This document shows positions 6,887 through 7,748 of a stretch of 7,748 bases of DNA, piece by piece. The translations under genes and the position numbers were made by a program. Below the pieces are notes generated by a model. That model ran no database searches, had not been told where the DNA came from, and worked only from the letters and a program-made list of their open reading frames with translations. Position 1 is the first letter of the stretch. Every line of letters begins with the position of its first letter. This DNA is from Pseudomonadota bacterium (GTDB lineage: Bacteria > Pseudomonadota > Gammaproteobacteria > Pseudomonadales > Azotimanducaceae), in the NCBI GenBank assembly GCA_009936895.1, contig JAACDS010000378.1, positions 1 through 7,748 on the forward strand, read 5' to 3'.

Positions 6887-7636
6887 ATGACTGACGACGC
6901 TTACAACGATTTACTGCAAGGCAATGGCTACCATCAATTGCGCGGCGTCATTTCAGCTCAAGAGGCCGCCGCCGTAAGAGACTTAACGCTTACGCGGCTG
7001 GACGAAGGAGTGGATCAAAACGGCCAAATCGCCATCCGCAACATTTTACATTGGGGTCCAATCATCCAAAATATGGTGACAAACCCCACACTGCTGGGTT
7101 TGGCACACAAGCTGCTGGGTGACGATGCAACCTTGGGTGCCGTATCCGCTCGAGTCCTGCCACCCAACTGCCCACCGGGCGGACTGCACGTGGATTATCC
7201 CTATTGGGCTATGAATCCAGGCTTGCCCGTAGACCCCGCACTGATGATGCAGGTGATATGGATGATGGAACCCTTTACCGAACACAACGGTGGCACCTGG
7301 GTCGCTCCAGGCAGCCAACAGTGGAAAGGTGCCCCAAACATCGAGCGTTTTGAAGAACACGCCATTCAGGCCACCGGCGATGCCGGTGATGCTGTGGTCA
7401 GCCACGGTTTACTGTGGCACCGCACCGCCATCAATCATGACGACCAGCCTAGGGTGGCCATACTGATTAATTACACCCAGGTCGCAGTAAGACCTCTCAC
7501 GACTATGGGCCCCTTTGATGACGCGTTCATCGCCAGCGCTTCCGATGAACTGCGCGCGCTGCTGGCATTAGACATCGATAAAACTCTGCGCCGCAGAGTC
7601 ATGAATCACACGCGGCAGAGCGCGGCCTCCGCCTGA
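6887..7636 (+). CDS. Phytanoyl-CoA dioxygenase (PhyH) family Fe(II)/2-oxoglutarate oxygenase
   Basis: The 249-residue product belongs to the PhyH family of cytoplasmic oxygenases, which couple decarboxylation of 2-oxoglutarate to hydroxylation of a substrate; human PhyH acts on carbon 2 of phytanoyl-CoA. The double-stranded beta-helix is visible: the iron ligands are His101 and Asp103 in GGLHVDYPYW and His168 in LLWHRTAIN, and Arg179 in QPRVAI is the expected 2-oxoglutarate anchor. The His168 to Arg179 distance of 11 equals that between His264 and Arg275 in the human enzyme. The conserved turn NGGTWVAPGSQ lies at about 124-134. Length is near the short end for bacterial members, which also include halogenases and hydroxylases of non-CoA substrates, so the substrate is not fixed. 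The neighbouring CoA-transferase and CoA ligase, divergently transcribed, favour an acyl-CoA or acid substrate by inference only. Confidence 0.88.
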   Translation: MTDDAYNDLLQGNGYHQLRGVISAQEAAAVRDLTLTRLDEGVDQNGQIAIRNILHWGPIIQNMVTNPTLLGLAHKLLGDDATLGAVSARVLPPNCPPGGLHVDYPYWAMNPGLPVDPALMMQVIWMMEPFTEHNGGTWVAPGSQQWKGAPNIERFEEHAIQATGDAGDAVVSHGLLWHRTAINHDDQPRVAILINYTQVAVRPLTTMGPFDDAFIASASDELRALLALDIDKTLRRRVMNHTRQSAASA

Positions 7637-7748
7637 ATCAAGCCGTTCGTTTAGCGGCCAGCCTCAGCGCGAAAGGATTCATTCAGCACCCTCTCTTATC
7701 CGATCGTTTAGATAAAGTTCTTATTGACGTTAACGTAAAGGGAAGTCA
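7637..7748. other. Non-coding stretch after the PhyH gene, leading toward a gene outside the window
   Basis: No open frame of note. A weak GCCG/CGGC hairpin with a 9-base loop follows the PhyH stop (from about 7642) but lacks a U run. An inverted repeat TTATC-N10-GATAA spans 7696-7715 around CGATCG. The most structured element is the palindrome at 7724-7739, listed separately. Confidence 0.5.
7724..7739 (+). promoter_or_regulatory. LiuR-like (MerR-family) operator with -35 box
   Basis: TTGACGTTAACGTAAA is a 16-bp near-perfect palindrome: seven of eight positions in each half are symmetrical around the TT/AA centre. Its first six bases, TTGACG, are five of six to the sigma70 -35 consensus. 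MerR-family activators bind palindromes lying between -35 and -10 boxes spaced by about 19 bases, and the LiuR regulator of branched-chain amino acid and acyl-CoA breakdown in proteobacteria is reported to use ACGTTAACGT-type sites; I recall this motif from memory. With a 19-base spacer the -10 box would begin at 7749, just outside the window. The controlled gene would therefore be the next one to the right, possibly an acyl-CoA catabolic gene or the regulator itself. Confidence 0.5.

Noticed and set aside
6034..6894. 286-codon plus-strand frame over the start of the CoA-transferase and the divergent interval
   Set aside because: Most of it is antisense to the well-supported CoA-transferase; the rest runs through the interval out of frame with the better small ORF and reads as basic, low-quality sequence.
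7642..7660. Intrinsic terminator after the PhyH gene
   Set aside because: Only a 4-bp GCCG/CGGC stem with a 9-base loop and no T run; too weak to call.

Overview
The window looks like ordinary chromosome from a Gram-negative proteobacterium, most likely a gammaproteobacterium. The reasons are a tripartite RND heavy-metal efflux system (which needs an outer membrane), a PsiE-family membrane protein, acyl-CoA metabolism genes, and a palindrome near the right edge that resembles the LiuR/MerR-type operator known from gamma- and betaproteobacteria. No rRNA, tRNA, transposase, integrase or CRISPR array was seen. The genus cannot be named from the sequence alone.

Left part (1-3184, + strand): the end of a copper/silver efflux operon. 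The first 96 bases are the 3' tail of a CusB-like periplasmic adaptor whose C-terminus is a Met/His-rich tandem repeat. Its stop overlaps the start of a cusA-type pump gene by 8 bases. The pump is complete in length (1031 codons) and keeps the three metal-binding methionines of E. coli CusA, but codon 104 is an in-frame TAG where the family has tyrosine. As read, the gene is broken by a single nonsense change.

Middle part (3211-6543, - strand): three genes run leftward and may share one transcript that starts from a predicted promoter near 6573-6601. In transcript order they are a CaiB/BaiF-type class III CoA-transferase, an AMP-forming acyl-CoA ligase, and a four-helix PsiE-family membrane protein. 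The last converges on cusA with only 26 bases between the two stops.

Right part (6544-7748): a 343-base divergent interval holds the leftward promoter, a possible small two-helix membrane protein, and a small hairpin. It is followed by a rightward phytanoyl-CoA dioxygenase (PhyH) family gene with intact iron and 2-oxoglutarate ligands. The last 112 bases are non-coding and contain a 16-bp near-palindrome overlapping a -35-like TTGACG; the promoter it would control lies at or just past the window edge.

The CoA-transferase, ligase and dioxygenase together suggest import and activation of a carboxylic acid (possibly branched or isoprenoid) to its CoA thioester, followed by hydroxylation next to the thioester. 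The substrate is not determined by the sequence. I found no convincing new multi-gene system. The observations most worth a second look are the amber codon in cusA, the Met/His repeat, the small membrane ORF and the edge operator.
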